Assembly: GCF_016185115.1 (NCBI RefSeq)
Contig: NZ_JACPOF010000004.1
Location: 365,979-429,978, forward strand
Reading direction: 5' to 3'
From: Polaromonas sp.
GTDB lineage: Bacteria > Pseudomonadota > Gammaproteobacteria > Burkholderiales > Burkholderiaceae_C
DNA length: 64,000 nt
Part shown: positions 8,534 through 17,552 of the stretch, one piece after another
Layout: each line of letters opens with the position of its first letter
How positions within the stretch are numbered: the first letter of the stretch is position 1
Notes under the pieces: generated by a model
Database searches by the model: none
Seen by the model: the letters and a program-made list of their open reading frames with translations, nothing else
Told to the model about the DNA's origin: nothing
Translations under genes and position numbers: made by a program

Positions 8534-9445
8534 TTAAACCTTGTTGCCCTGGACCATCTTCATGGCCGAACCAATGAGGGTGGCGACTTCCGTCATGTTG
8601 CTGGGCACGATGAGGGTGGTTTTTGCGTCTTTGGCGACTTTTGAGTACGCATCAACAGCCTGTTCTGCCACCTTGAGCTGCACCGCCTGCTCGCCGCCGG
8701 GCTGGCGAATCGCTGCGGCCACCAGTTCAATCGCCTTGGCATTGGCGTCGGCCACCGCCATGATGGCCGCTGCTTCACCCTGGGCATTGTTGATGGCGGC
8801 GAGCTTTTCGCCTTCCGAGCGGGCAATAAAGGCCTCACGCTCGCCGGTGGCGATGTTGATCTGTTCCTGGCGGCGACCTTCAGACGCGGCAATCAGTGCG
8901 CGCTTTTCACGTTCAGCCGTGATCTGCGACTGCATGGCATGCAGGATCTCTTTCGGCGGTGTGAGGTCCTTGATTTCGTAGCGCAACACCTTCACACCCC
9001 AGTTCAGCGCGGCTTCGTCAATGGCCGCCACAACCTGTGCATTGATGATGTCGCGTTCCTCAAAGGTCTTGTCGAGCTCGAGCTTGCCGATGACCGAACG
9101 CAGCGAGGTCTGCGCCAGTTGTGTCACGGCGACGATGTAATTTGAGGAGCCGTAGCTGGCGCGCATGGGGTCGGTCACCTGGAAATACAGGATGCCGTCC
9201 ACCTGCAACTGCGTGTTGTCTCGCGTGATGCAGACCTGGCTGGGCACATCGAGCGGGATTTCCTTCAGGCTGTGTTTGTAGGCCACGCGGTCGACAAATG
9301 GCACCAGAAAGTTCAGGCCTGGCGTCAGGGAGCCATGGTATTTGCCGAGGCGTTCAATCACCCAGGCGTTTTGCTGGGGCACCACCTTGATGCTGCGCAC
9401 GACAAAGATGACAGCGATGACGAGAATAACGAGCGCGATTTCCAT
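8534..9445 (-). CDS. SPFH/stomatin-like membrane protein (QmcA/paraslipin type)
   Basis: 303 residues. An N-terminal membrane segment (3-17) is followed by the SPFH/band 7 domain (VVPQQNAWVIERLGKYHGSL, then VDRVAYKHSLKEIPLDVPSQ) and a helical flotillin-like region with repeated EGRRQEQINIATGEREAFIA, which drives oligomerisation. Bacterial members organise membrane microdomains and often bind FtsH or a partner NfeD protein. Here the nfeD gene lies just upstream on the same strand (9534-9965), the classical slipin-NfeD pairing. Confidence 0.93.
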   Translation of the reverse strand: MEIALVILVIAVIFVVRSIKVVPQQNAWVIERLGKYHGSLTPGLNFLVPFVDRVAYKHSLKEIPLDVPSQVCITRDNTQLQVDGILYFQVTDPMRASYGSSNYIVAVTQLAQTSLRSVIGKLELDKTFEERDIINAQVVAAIDEAALNWGVKVLRYEIKDLTPPKEILHAMQSQITAEREKRALIAASEGRRQEQINIATGEREAFIARSEGEKLAAINNAQGEAAAIMAVADANAKAIELVAAAIRQPGGEQAVQLKVAEQAVDAYSKVAKDAKTTLIVPSNMTEVATLIGSAMKMVQGNKV

Positions 9446-9533
9446 GGTCTCTTCCTTGGTTTCAGGCCGGGGCAGGGTGCGCCGGTCTCATTTTTCAGAT
9501 TCGGTGTTACCGGATTCGGGTTGCAGAAGGGGG

Positions 9534-9965
9534 TCAGCGTTTTTCAATCACCAGCCGGTTGCCCAGCAACTCCTTGATGTGAAACTGCCCGATGGCGCCC
9601 GGTTCCATGCCCGGGCTGTCCAGCACGGCCGTCCAGCTTGCGCCGCGGTATTTGACAGTGGCGGTGCCATCGGCATTCCAGCGGTCTATCTGTACCGGCT
9701 CGCCGATGTCGATGTGGGCGTCGGGGTTGGACTGTACGGGCTTGCCTGGGGCTCGCCCGCCCGTTTTCAGGTGCCATGCCACCACGGCACCACCGCCAAT
9801 GACTGCTGCGGTGATGATCTGCGCCGTGAGCGGCAGGCCCAGGTGCGCGGCGATGGCCGCGGCCACCAGGCCAATGGCCAGCATCAAAAGATAAAACGTC
9901 CCGGTGGCGAGCTCGATGGCCACGGCTGCACCCGCGACCAGCCACCAGATGGTTGATTCAGACAT
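9534..9965 (-). CDS. NfeD-family membrane protein
   Basis: 143 residues from the ATG at 9965, chosen because AAGGAGGAAG lies 6 bases upstream; the open frame continues to 10136 but without family similarity. Two or three hydrophobic segments (residues 5-26, 28-45, 48-66) precede a C-terminal soluble beta-barrel of about 65 residues ending in QFHIKELLGNRLVIEKR, as in short NfeD1b proteins. It likely partners the SPFH protein encoded 88 bases downstream; the family is implicated in membrane protein quality control. Confidence 0.88.
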   Translation of the reverse strand: MSESTIWWLVAGAAVAIELATGTFYLLMLAIGLVAAAIAAHLGLPLTAQIITAAVIGGGAVVAWHLKTGGRAPGKPVQSNPDAHIDIGEPVQIDRWNADGTATVKYRGASWTAVLDSPGMEPGAIGQFHIKELLGNRLVIEKR

Positions 9966-10138
9966 TTCGGCTTCCTCCTTTGATTTGTAGGTGTTGAGCC
10001 ACATTTTGGGGCAAATACCCGTCCCGGAAGAGGGATGACCTTTTATTTCCGTACACTTCGCACATTCCGCAAGCCTGAGCTGCAGACAGCAGTTGCAAGC
10101 GCTGTCACGTCCCACTGCCAACACGATACACCGCACCT

Positions 10139-12427
10139 ATGAAATTCCGCTTTCCCATCGTCATCATCGACGAAGACTTCCGCTCCGAGAACACCTCGGG
10201 CCTGGGCATACGTGCGCTGGCGCAGGCCATTGAAACCGAAGGCTTTGAAGTGCTCGGCGTGACGAGCTATGGCGACCTGTCGCAGTTTGCACAGCAGCAA
10301 AGCCGGGCCAGCGCGTTCATCCTGTCCATCGACGACGAAGAGTTTTCGCCCGGCCCCGACCTTGACCCCGCCGTTTTGAACCTGCGTACCTTCATCGAGG
10401 AAGTGCGCCGCAAAAACCTGGACGTGCCGATTTACGTCTATGGTGAAACCAAAACCTCTCGCCACATTCCCAACGACATCCTGCGCGAGCTGCACGGTTT
10501 CATCCACATGTTCGAGGACACACCCGAGTTTGTGGCCCGCCACATCCTGCGCGAGGCCAAGAGCTACCTCGAAGGCGTGCAGCCGCCGTTCTTCAAGGCG
10601 CTGCTGGACTACGCCGAAGACGGTTCCTATTCATGGCATTGCCCGGGTCATTCCGGCGGTGTGGCTTTCCTGAAGAGTCCGGTTGGCCAGATGTACCACC
10701 AGTTTTACGGCGAGAACATGCTGCGCGCCGACGTCTGCAACGCCGTGGAAGAGCTCGGCCAGTTGCTGGACCACAATGGCGCGATTGGGGCGAGCGAGCG
10801 CAATGCCGCGCGCATCTTCAATGCCGACCACTGCTTTTTTGTGACCAACGGCACCTCGACCAGCAACAAGATGGTCTGGCACCACACCGTGGCGCCCGAC
10901 GACGTGGTGGTGGTCGACCGCAACTGCCACAAGTCCATCCTGCACTCCATCATCATGACGGGGGCGATTCCCGTGTTTCTGAAGCCGACGCGCAACCATT
11001 TCGGCATCATCGGGCCGATTCCCCAAAGCGAGTTCGAGCCGGAGGCCATCAAGGCCAAGATCAAGGCCAACCCCCTGCTGAAAAAGGTCAACAGCGAAAA
11101 GGTCAGGCCGCGTGTGCTGACGCTGACACAGTCGACCTACGATGGCGTGCTTTACAACACCGAAACCATCAAGGGCATGCTCGACGGCTATATCGAGAAC
11201 CTGCACTTCGACGAGGCCTGGTTGCCGCACGCGGCCTTCCATCCGTTTTACGGCACTTATCACTCGATGGGCAAGAACCGCATCCGTCCCAAGACGGCTG
11301 TGGTGTACGCCACGCAGTCCATCCACAAGCTGCTGGCGGGCATCAGTCAGGCCAGCCATGTGCTGGTGCAGGACTCGCAGGAGGTCAAGCTCGACAGGCA
11401 CCTCTTCAACGAGGCCTATTTAATGCACACCTCGACCTCGCCGCAGTACAGCATCATCGCCAGCTGCGACGTGGCCGCCGCCATGATGGAGCCGCCGGGC
11501 GGCACCGCGCTGGTGGAGGAAAGCATTGCCGAATCGCTGGACTTCCGCCGCGCCATGCGCAAGATTGATGAAGAGTATGGCGACGACTGGTGGTTCAAGG
11601 TCTGGGGCCCGGACAAGCTGGTGGAAGAGGGTATTGGCGAGGCGAAAGACTGGATCATCAAGGGCGAGTCCCGCAGTGCCAAGACCGCCAGAAACGGTGC
11701 CAACAACTGGCACGGCTTTGGCCAGATGGCGACCGGCTTCAATATGCTGGATCCGATCAAGTCGACCATCGTCACGCCAGGGCTGGATCTGAACGGCAAG
11801 TTCGCCAAGACCGGCATCCCTGCGTCCATCGTGACCAAGTTCCTGGCCGAGCACGGCGTGATCGTTGAAAAAACCGGTCTCTACAGCTTCTTCATCATGT
11901 TCACCATCGGCATCACCAAGGGCCGCTGGAACACGCTGCTGACGGCGCTGCAGCAGTTCAAGGACGACTACGCCAAGAACCAGCCGATGTGGCGCATATT
12001 GCCCGAGTTCTGCCAGAAGTTTCCCAAGTACGAACGGATGGGCCTGGCAGATTTGTGCCAGTACATCCACGCGCTGTATTCGAAGTACGACATCGCCCGC
12101 CTGACCACAGAGGTCTACCAGAGCGACCTGGAACCGGCCATGAAGCCCAGCGAGGCCTACGCCCACATCGCCCAGCGCAAGACCGAGCGCGTCGAGATCG
12201 ACCACCTCGAAGGCCGCATCACGGTCGGTCTGGTGACGCCTTACCCGCCGGGCATTCCGCTCCTGATCCCGGGTGAAGTCTTCAACAAGAAGATCGTCGA
12301 TTACCTGAAATTTGCGCGTGAGTTCAATGTGCACTGCCCGGGTTTTGAAACCGACATCCACGGCCTCGTCAGCGAGGTGGATGCCAAGGGCAAGATGCGG
12401 TATTACGCGGACTGCGTCAAGAAGTAG
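10139..12427 (+). CDS. Arginine/lysine/ornithine decarboxylase (PLP fold type I)
   Basis: 762 residues, the size of inducible basic amino acid decarboxylases (AdiA/CadA/SpeF class). An N-terminal wing domain (1-130) with a response-regulator-like fold precedes the PLP domain. SWHCPGHSGGVAF near residue 163 is a family landmark, VTNGTSTSNKMVWH near 237 binds cofactor phosphate, and Lys397 in SIHKLLAGISQASH is the Schiff-base lysine. These enzymes remove CO2 from lysine, arginine or ornithine, making a polyamine and consuming a proton. Burkholderiales annotations vary between lysine and arginine decarboxylase, so the substrate is left open. No amino acid/polyamine antiporter gene is adjacent, which argues against a simple acid-resistance cassette. 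Confidence 0.92.
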   Translation: MKFRFPIVIIDEDFRSENTSGLGIRALAQAIETEGFEVLGVTSYGDLSQFAQQQSRASAFILSIDDEEFSPGPDLDPAVLNLRTFIEEVRRKNLDVPIYVYGETKTSRHIPNDILRELHGFIHMFEDTPEFVARHILREAKSYLEGVQPPFFKALLDYAEDGSYSWHCPGHSGGVAFLKSPVGQMYHQFYGENMLRADVCNAVEELGQLLDHNGAIGASERNAARIFNADHCFFVTNGTSTSNKMVWHHTVAPDDVVVVDRNCHKSILHSIIMTGAIPVFLKPTRNHFGIIGPIPQSEFEPEAIKAKIKANPLLKKVNSEKVRPRVLTLTQSTYDGVLYNTETIKGMLDGYIENLHFDEAWLPHAAFHPFYGTYHSMGKNRIRPKTAVVYATQSIHKLLAGISQASHVLVQDSQEVKLDRHLFNEAYLMHTSTSPQYSIIASCDVAAAMMEPPGGTALVEESIAESLDFRRAMRKIDEEYGDDWWFKVWGPDKLVEEGIGEAKDWIIKGESRSAKTARNGANNWHGFGQMATGFNMLDPIKSTIVTPGLDLNGKFAKTGIPASIVTKFLAEHGVIVEKTGLYSFFIMFTIGITKGRWNTLLTALQQFKDDYAKNQPMWRILPEFCQKFPKYERMGLADLCQYIHALYSKYDIARLTTEVYQSDLEPAMKPSEAYAHIAQRKTERVEIDHLEGRITVGLVTPYPPGIPLLIPGEVFNKKIVDYLKFAREFNVHCPGFETDIHGLVSEVDAKGKMRYYADCVKK

Positions 12428-12569
12428 GGAATTTCTATAAACCCGTTTTTCGGGCCAATTGCGTCGTTGCGCGGTGCTCGGAATCCTCATGCACTGGAGT
12501 GCATTCCGGTGTCCTGCGCTCCGGGCGCCTCCCACTTCATCCCGAAATTCCGGGTTTCTAGAATTTCCC
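12427..12569. repeat. Inverted-repeat element C between decarboxylase and DNA ligase genes
   Basis: A ~143-base element fills the convergent gap. Its ends are 19-base inverted repeats (left arm starts at 12427 inside the decarboxylase stop, right arm 12551-12569) matching at 17 of 19 positions. Just inside each end is a short hairpin (CCCGTTTTTCGGG on the left, CCCGAAATTCCGGG on the right), and the centre holds ATGCACT-GG-AGTGCAT. No protein is encoded. It could terminate transcription from both sides and resembles a small non-autonomous mobile or REP-like unit. Confidence 0.7.
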
Positions 12570-12594
12570 AACAGCGAGAGTTTGTAGCGCGTCT

Positions 12595-13494
12595 TTAAAT
12601 CCCGTCTTCCCGCACCCGCATAAAGCTCGCAAAGCGCGGGATGCCGCTGTCGTTGAGGCCGCGGTAGCGGTAGGTGACCAGCGCGCCGACCGGCGGAGGA
12701 TTTTGCCGTTGTGCATCACTGAAACCTGTCCCCAGCCTGAAGCGCTGCGCAGGTTTGCCGCCTTCGGCCGGCATTTCGACCAGCAGCGCGCCCAGCCGCC
12801 CGGAGTTTTTGCCCTTGCCGGCCACATGGCCGACCACGCGGGCTTCGGCGTCTTCATGCGTCTTGACCTTGAGCAGGTCGTCATTGCGCAGGCCCTTGTA
12901 GAGTGAATCTCCCCGATGCAGCATCAGGCCTTCACCGCCGAGCTTGACGGTCTTTTTGAGCTGCGCCTGCAGCGCAGCATGGCTGGCCACGCGGTACTGC
13001 ACAACCGCCACGACCCAGGGCTTGTCGATCTGTGAAACCAGTCCGTTGAGCGCCGGGATACGCTCGGTGAACGGTCCGGACTGCGCCGGCAGGTCAAACA
13101 CCATAAAGCGCATGCCGCGCCAGGCTGTGTCGTCCGGCACCTGCTGCCGCACGGTGGAAACGGCCCTTGAAAATTGGCCACGCCCGGCCCAGAATTCGCC
13201 GTCCATGGGTGTTTTGGGCCAGCCCGCGGTGAACCACGCCGGGGCCATGACGCGCTCGCCGCCCCGGGTGAGCAGCTTCTCGCCATCCCAGAAGCCACGC
13301 ACGCCATCGTATTTCTCGCTGACCCAGTAGTCGGCCAGCACCACACCGGGGTGATAGACATTGGCCAGCATCAGGGCAGGTTTGCCGATGGCGGATTGGG
13401 CCATTGCCGGGGCCAATGAAAGCAGGTTGCCGGAAGCGAGCAGCAAAGCCAGCAGGCTGGCGCGCAGGACTGGCGCCTTGAAAAGTGTCTTCAT
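12595..13494 (-). CDS. Periplasmic ATP-dependent DNA ligase, LigE type
   Basis: 299 residues. A signal peptide (1-32, ending AMA-QS) should send the protein to the periplasm, as proposed for LigE enzymes. The nucleotidyltransferase domain has motif I with the adenylated Lys61 (EKYDGVRG), motif III-like MDGEFW at 97-102, motif IV EGLML at 188-192 and motif V LLKVK at 207-211. An OB domain (about 213-299) completes the minimal ligase; no extra DNA-binding domain is present. LigE seals nicks with ATP and is suggested to act on incoming or extracellular DNA, for instance with competence or biofilm DNA. Its leader contains a small hairpin (13508-13521) next to a run of seven T/A. No competence gene is adjacent. 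Confidence 0.9.
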   Translation of the reverse strand: MKTLFKAPVLRASLLALLLASGNLLSLAPAMAQSAIGKPALMLANVYHPGVVLADYWVSEKYDGVRGFWDGEKLLTRGGERVMAPAWFTAGWPKTPMDGEFWAGRGQFSRAVSTVRQQVPDDTAWRGMRFMVFDLPAQSGPFTERIPALNGLVSQIDKPWVVAVVQYRVASHAALQAQLKKTVKLGGEGLMLHRGDSLYKGLRNDDLLKVKTHEDAEARVVGHVAGKGKNSGRLGALLVEMPAEGGKPAQRFRLGTGFSDAQRQNPPPVGALVTYRYRGLNDSGIPRFASFMRVREDGI

Positions 13495-13536
13495 GATGCT
13501 CCCTGAGGGCGTTTGAACGCCTTTTTTTAAAGTTGA

Positions 13537-13650
13537 TTGCTATTCTTTTAATAGCTGCTCACGTACGTATCTATTGGCTTGGAAGCCGATTTTGTGCCTG
13601 AAAATGGCCTTTTGGATGCTATTTTCGAGGTTTTAACGGCTTCAAAAGCC
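13537..13650 (+). repeat. Dispersed repeat family A, copy 1
   Basis: The fabI-ligE gap (13495-13741) contains a copy starting TTGCTATTCTTTTAATAGC. Conserved parts are a hairpin GCTATT/AATAGC, then GCTGCTCACGTACGTAT, a second small hairpin GGCTT/AAGCC and TGCCTGAAAATGGC. The rest of the gap (13651-13741) is AT-rich with no ORF. The same unit recurs at 31241, 43461 and 52969. Confidence 0.8.
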
Positions 13651-13741
13651 CGCCAAAGTGAGATTGTTACGTTAAGTGAATCAATTTATTTGGAAATTCA
13701 AATTCCATCTGAATTGATACATTGCACGTAATAATTGCCTG

Positions 13742-14542
13742 TCAAGACTCTGCTGGCTCGGCAATCCCGCCCACCACGTTGCTGAAACCCCCATCCACGT
13801 AAGTGATCTCGGCGCTGACGCCGGCTGCCAGGTCGCTCAGCAAAAATGCAGCAACATTGCCTACGTCTTCGATGGTGACGTTGCGGCGAATGGGGGAGGT
13901 TTCCGCCACCACACTCAAAATCTTGCCAAAACCCTTGATGCCACTGGCGGCCAGTGTCTTGATCGGGCCCGCGCTGATGCCATTGGCGCGCATGCCCCGA
14001 TTTTTGCTGCCGAGCGATTCGGCCAGGTAGCGCACCGATGCTTCCAGGCTGGCTTTGGCCAGGCCCATGGTGTTGTAGTTGGGCACAACCTTCTCTGCGC
14101 CCAAATACGACAGCGTCAGGACTGACGCCTTGTCATTGAGGTAGGGCAGGGCAGCCTTGGCCATGGCGTGGAAGCTGTAGGCGCTGATGTCGTGGGCGAT
14201 ACGAAAGGCCTCCCGGCTCAGACCGTCCAGAAAGTCGCCTGCAATCGCCTCGCGCGGCGCAAAGCCAATGGCGTGTACAAAACCGTCAAAGGTGGGCCAG
14301 GTTTTGGTCAGGTCCGTCATCAACTGCGCAATCTGCTCATCGCTGCCAACGTCGCAGTCAAACACAAGCTTGCTGCCAAAGTCTGCGGCAAATTCAGTGA
14401 TGCGGTCTTTAAAGCGTTCGCCCTGGTAGCTGAAGGCAAGCTCTGCGCCCTGCGCGTGGCAGGCCTTGGCAATGCCGTAGGCAATCGAACGGTTGGACAG
14501 GACGCCGGTGATCAGCAGTTTTTTGCCGGTGAGAAAACCCAT
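13742..14542 (-). CDS. fabI: Enoyl-[acyl-carrier-protein] reductase (NADH) FabI
   Basis: 266 residues, a short-chain dehydrogenase fold. It carries the FabI-specific start [21 protein letters not shown] with the NAD-binding glycine region, and the catalytic Tyr146, Tyr156 and Lys163 ([20 protein letters not shown]), at the same numbers as in E. coli FabI. It reduces the trans-2-enoyl group on ACP, the last step of each fatty acid elongation round in the cytosol, and is the target of triclosan and isoniazid-like inhibitors. It is transcribed alone; the downstream gap holds repeat A. Confidence 0.96.
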   Translation of the reverse strand: MGFLTGKKLLITGVLSNRSIAYGIAKACHAQGAELAFSYQGERFKDRITEFAADFGSKLVFDCDVGSDEQIAQLMTDLTKTWPTFDGFVHAIGFAPREAIAGDFLDGLSREAFRIAHDISAYSFHAMAKAALPYLNDKASVLTLSYLGAEKVVPNYNTMGLAKASLEASVRYLAESLGSKNRGMRANGISAGPIKTLAASGIKGFGKILSVVAETSPIRRNVTIEDVGNVAAFLLSDLAAGVSAEITYVDGGFSNVVGGIAEPAES

Positions 14543-14565
14543 GTGTGTTGCTCCAAGTAATGAAT

Positions 14566-14640
14566 GCCCCCACGCTTTTCACTTCGTGTAATGCGCTGCC
14601 CCCCGAGGGGGCTCATTTTTCTAGGGGCGGCCCGTCGAAA
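14566..14640 (+). repeat. Dispersed GC-rich repeat family B, copy 1
   Basis: The divergent gap between fabI and the yejA-like gene carries GCCCCCACGCTTTTCACTTC..., then CTGCCCCCCGAGGGGGC (a perfect CCCCC/GGGGG hairpin) and GGGGCGGCCCGTCG. Nearly the same 75 bases occur at 37571, an inverted copy lies inside yejF (19951) and variants occur at 17585, 29048 and 33764. Confidence 0.8.
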
Positions 14641-14689
14641 AATGGCCGCTCAGGCTCCAGCACGGCGTGAGGTAAGGCAGAATTGTCGC

Positions 14690-16516
14690 ATGCGGGATTT
14701 GTCTCTTTTGAAGGCTTTGATGCTGGTGAGCTTTGCTTTGCTGGCGCCCGCATCGCATGCCGCCCATGCCTACGCCCAGTTCGGCGACATCAAATACCCC
14801 GCGGGCTTCACGAACTTCAGCTACGTCAATCCGAACGCGCCCAAGCAAGGTGAAATCCGCATGGTGCCGCCCACCCGGCCGACCAATTTCGACAAGTTCA
14901 ACCCCTTCACCCTCCGGGGTACTGCACCCTACAACATAGGCGGGTTGCTGCTCGAAAGCCTGCTTACCGGCAATTCGGAAGAGCCCACCACGGCCTATGG
15001 TTTGCTGGCTGAGGATGTGGAGGTCGCGGCTGACAAGCTCTCTGCCACTTTCCGGCTGAACCCCAAGGCGGTTTTTCACAATGGCAAGCCGGTGCTGGCC
15101 GCTGATGTTGTGCATTCCCTCAAGACGCTGATGAGCAAGGAAGCCGCGCCGCAATTCAAGACGATTTATGCCGAGGTGAAAGACGCCATCGCGGTGTCGG
15201 AGCGTGTGGTGCGCTTTGACTTCGCGACCCCCAACCCCGAACTGCCGCTGGTGGTCGGTGGCATGGCGGTATTCAGCCGCGACTGGGGCATGGCGGGCGG
15301 CAAGCGCAAGCCGCTGGACCAGATCGTCTCGGAGCCGCCGATTGGCTCGGGCCCCTACAAACTGGCATCGTTGGCCATGGGCCGCGACATCACCTATGTG
15401 CGCGATCCGAAATACTGGGCGGCCGACCTGCCCACACGCAAGGGCCTGTACAACTTTGACCGTGTCACCTACAAGATTTACCTGGACGACACCTCCAAGT
15501 TTGAGGGGCTGAAGGCTGGCGAATACGATTTCATGCGCGAGTTCACCTCGCGCAATTGGGCGCGCCAGTACAAGGGCAAGCAGTTCACCTCTGGCGAGGT
15601 CGTCAAGCGCGCTTTCGAGAACAAAAATCCGGGCGACTTTCAGGGCTACATCTTCAACCTGCGCAGGCCGCAATTCCAGGACATACGCGTGCGCAAGGCG
15701 ATTTCGCTGGCGATGGACTTTGAGTGGATGAACCGCCAGCTGTTTTACGGCATTTACAAACGCGTGGACGGCTACTTTCCCAACAGCGAATTTCATGCAG
15801 AAGGCCTGCCCAAGGCGGATGAGCTGGCCCTGCTGGAACCCCTGCGCAGCCAGCTCAGGCCAGAGGTGTTCGGTGCAGTACCCAAATCTGCAAGCACGGC
15901 GCCACCTGGCAGCCTGCGTGAAAACCTGCGCCAGGCCCAGGCATTGCTCAGGGAAGCCGGCTGGACATACCGCGATGGCGCCTTGCGCAATGCGAAGGGC
16001 GAGGCCTTCACCATGGAGTTCCTCAACGACCAGCCTTCACTGGTCCGCATCGTGGGCCCTTTCCAGAAGGCGCTGGAAAAGCTGGGCATCACAATGACCT
16101 ATCGTGTCGTGGACTTTTCGCTCAGCAAACAAAAAATGGACGCCTTTGACTTCGACATCACCACCACGCGTTTGCCCGGCAGCACCGCGCCTGGCGGCGA
16201 ACTGCTGGACCGCTGGGGTTCTGCAGCGGCAAAAACACCCGGATCATCCAACGTCTGGGGCATTGCCGACCCGGCGGTCGATGCGCTGCTGCAAAAAGTG
16301 GTCACGGCAAAGACCCGGCCCGAACTGGGTGCCGCCATGCGTGCGCTGGATCGTGTGCTGACGACGGCGTATTACTCGGTGCCGCAGTATTACGGCGATG
16401 CTTTCCTGATTGGCTACCGCCCCAAACCGTTTGTGTTGCCTGCGGTAATCCCGCCTTACTACGAGGCCGACACCTGGGCCATGAGCACCTGGTGGGCATC
16501 CGAAAGCAACAAATAA
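14690..16516 (+). CDS. yejA: Peptide ABC transporter substrate-binding protein (YejA-like)
   Basis: 608 residues from the ATG at 14690; an in-frame extension to 14564 would be encoded by repeat B and is rejected. A cleavable signal peptide of about 24 residues (ending ASHA) is followed by a family 5 extracellular solute-binding domain. YAQFGDIKYPAGFTNFSYVN and GNSEEPTTAYGLLAEDVEV are typical of YejA, which binds oligopeptides in the periplasm; in Escherichia the YejABEF system also imports microcin C. It is the first gene of a yejABEF-type operon; the next ATG begins 1 base after its stop. Confidence 0.9.
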   Translation: MRDLSLLKALMLVSFALLAPASHAAHAYAQFGDIKYPAGFTNFSYVNPNAPKQGEIRMVPPTRPTNFDKFNPFTLRGTAPYNIGGLLLESLLTGNSEEPTTAYGLLAEDVEVAADKLSATFRLNPKAVFHNGKPVLAADVVHSLKTLMSKEAAPQFKTIYAEVKDAIAVSERVVRFDFATPNPELPLVVGGMAVFSRDWGMAGGKRKPLDQIVSEPPIGSGPYKLASLAMGRDITYVRDPKYWAADLPTRKGLYNFDRVTYKIYLDDTSKFEGLKAGEYDFMREFTSRNWARQYKGKQFTSGEVVKRAFENKNPGDFQGYIFNLRRPQFQDIRVRKAISLAMDFEWMNRQLFYGIYKRVDGYFPNSEFHAEGLPKADELALLEPLRSQLRPEVFGAVPKSASTAPPGSLRENLRQAQALLREAGWTYRDGALRNAKGEAFTMEFLNDQPSLVRIVGPFQKALEKLGITMTYRVVDFSLSKQKMDAFDFDITTTRLPGSTAPGGELLDRWGSAAAKTPGSSNVWGIADPAVDALLQKVVTAKTRPELGAAMRALDRVLTTAYYSVPQYYGDAFLIGYRPKPFVLPAVIPPYYEADTWAMSTWWASESNK

Positions 16517-16517
16517 C

Positions 16518-17552
16518 ATGGCCAGCTACATCCTCAAACGCCTGCTGCTGATGATTCCGACCCTGTTCGGCATCCTGCTGGTGACGTTTGCCATGGTGCA
16601 GTTTGTACCGGGCGGGCCGGTGGAGCAGATGGTGTCGCAGCTGCAGGGCCGTGATTCAGGCGGCGAGCGCGCGACGGCATCCGGCGCGGGTTACAGGGGG
16701 CGTCAGGGTGTGGACGCCAAACGCATAGAAGAAATCAAGGTGCTCTACGGCTTCGACAAGCCGGTGCATGAGCGGTTTATCCAGATGCTGGGCCAGTTTG
16801 CCCGCTTTGACCTGGGCAACAGTTTTTACCAGCGCAAGGATGTGTGGCAACTGGTGAAGGAGAAGCTGCCGGTCTCCATCAGCCTCGGCTTGTGGACCTT
16901 TTTCATCAGCTACCTGATAGCCGTGCCGCTGGGCGTGGCCAAGGCGGTGAGGGCGGGGACGCGCTTTGACTTCATCACCACCCTGATTGTGCTGGTGGGT
17001 TACGCCATTCCGGGCTTTGTGCTGGGCGTGGCGCTGGTGGTTATTTTTGGCGGGCAGTTGCAGTGGTTTCCCTTGCGCGGGCTGACGTCGAGTAATTGGG
17101 AAACCTTGAGCTGGGGAGCCAAAATCACCGATTACCTGTGGCACATCACGCTGCCCGTCATTGCCATGGTGCTGGGCAGTTTTGCCGTGACGGCGGTGCT
17201 GACCAAGAACTCATTTCTGGAGGAAATCCGCAAGCAGTACGTGCTGACGGCGCGCGCCAAGGGCCTGAGCGAGCGGCAGGTGCTGTGGAAGCACGTGTTC
17301 CGCAATGCCTTGATTCCCATCATCACGGGCTTCCCGGCAGCGTTTATCGGCGCTTTTTTCACGGGTTCGCTGTTGATCGAAACCCTATTTTCGCTCGATG
17401 GGCTGGGCCTGCTCAGCTATGAAAGTGTGATACGGCGCGACTATCCGGTGGTGCTGGGCACGCTGTATTTGTTCACGCTGATCGGGCTCGTGACGAAACT
17501 CATCAGCGACCTTTGTTATGTCTGGGTAGATCCAAGGGTGAAGTTTGACTAG
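16518..17552 (+). CDS. yejB: Peptide ABC transporter permease (YejB-like)
   Basis: 344 residues with about six hydrophobic segments. The N-terminus LKRLLLMIPTLFGILLVTFA is the classic DppB/OppB/YejB start. The EAA coupling loop lies around LTARAKGLSERQVLWKHVFRNAL and contacts the ATPase. The YejB-typical insertion (residues 37-75, Gly/Arg-rich) between helix 1 and the next conserved block is present. With YejE it forms the inner membrane channel for peptide import. Confidence 0.92.
   Translation: MASYILKRLLLMIPTLFGILLVTFAMVQFVPGGPVEQMVSQLQGRDSGGERATASGAGYRGRQGVDAKRIEEIKVLYGFDKPVHERFIQMLGQFARFDLGNSFYQRKDVWQLVKEKLPVSISLGLWTFFISYLIAVPLGVAKAVRAGTRFDFITTLIVLVGYAIPGFVLGVALVVIFGGQLQWFPLRGLTSSNWETLSWGAKITDYLWHITLPVIAMVLGSFAVTAVLTKNSFLEEIRKQYVLTARAKGLSERQVLWKHVFRNALIPIITGFPAAFIGAFFTGSLLIETLFSLDGLGLLSYESVIRRDYPVVLGTLYLFTLIGLVTKLISDLCYVWVDPRVKFD

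Noticed and set aside
9966-10136. 57-residue N-terminal extension of the NfeD protein
   Set aside because: The ATG at 9965 has a strong ribosome site and begins the conserved membrane segment; the extension is Cys-rich and unlike the family.
10631-11401. Long open frame on the minus strand opposite the decarboxylase gene (256 codons)
   Set aside because: It is antisense to a well-conserved gene in GC-rich DNA, has no family motif and no ribosome site. Similar antisense frames opposite infB, typA, guaB and nusA were rejected for the same reason.
14564-14689. N-terminal extension of the YejA-like protein starting at 14564
   Set aside because: The extension is encoded by repeat B and lies before the signal peptide that starts at the ATG at 14690.
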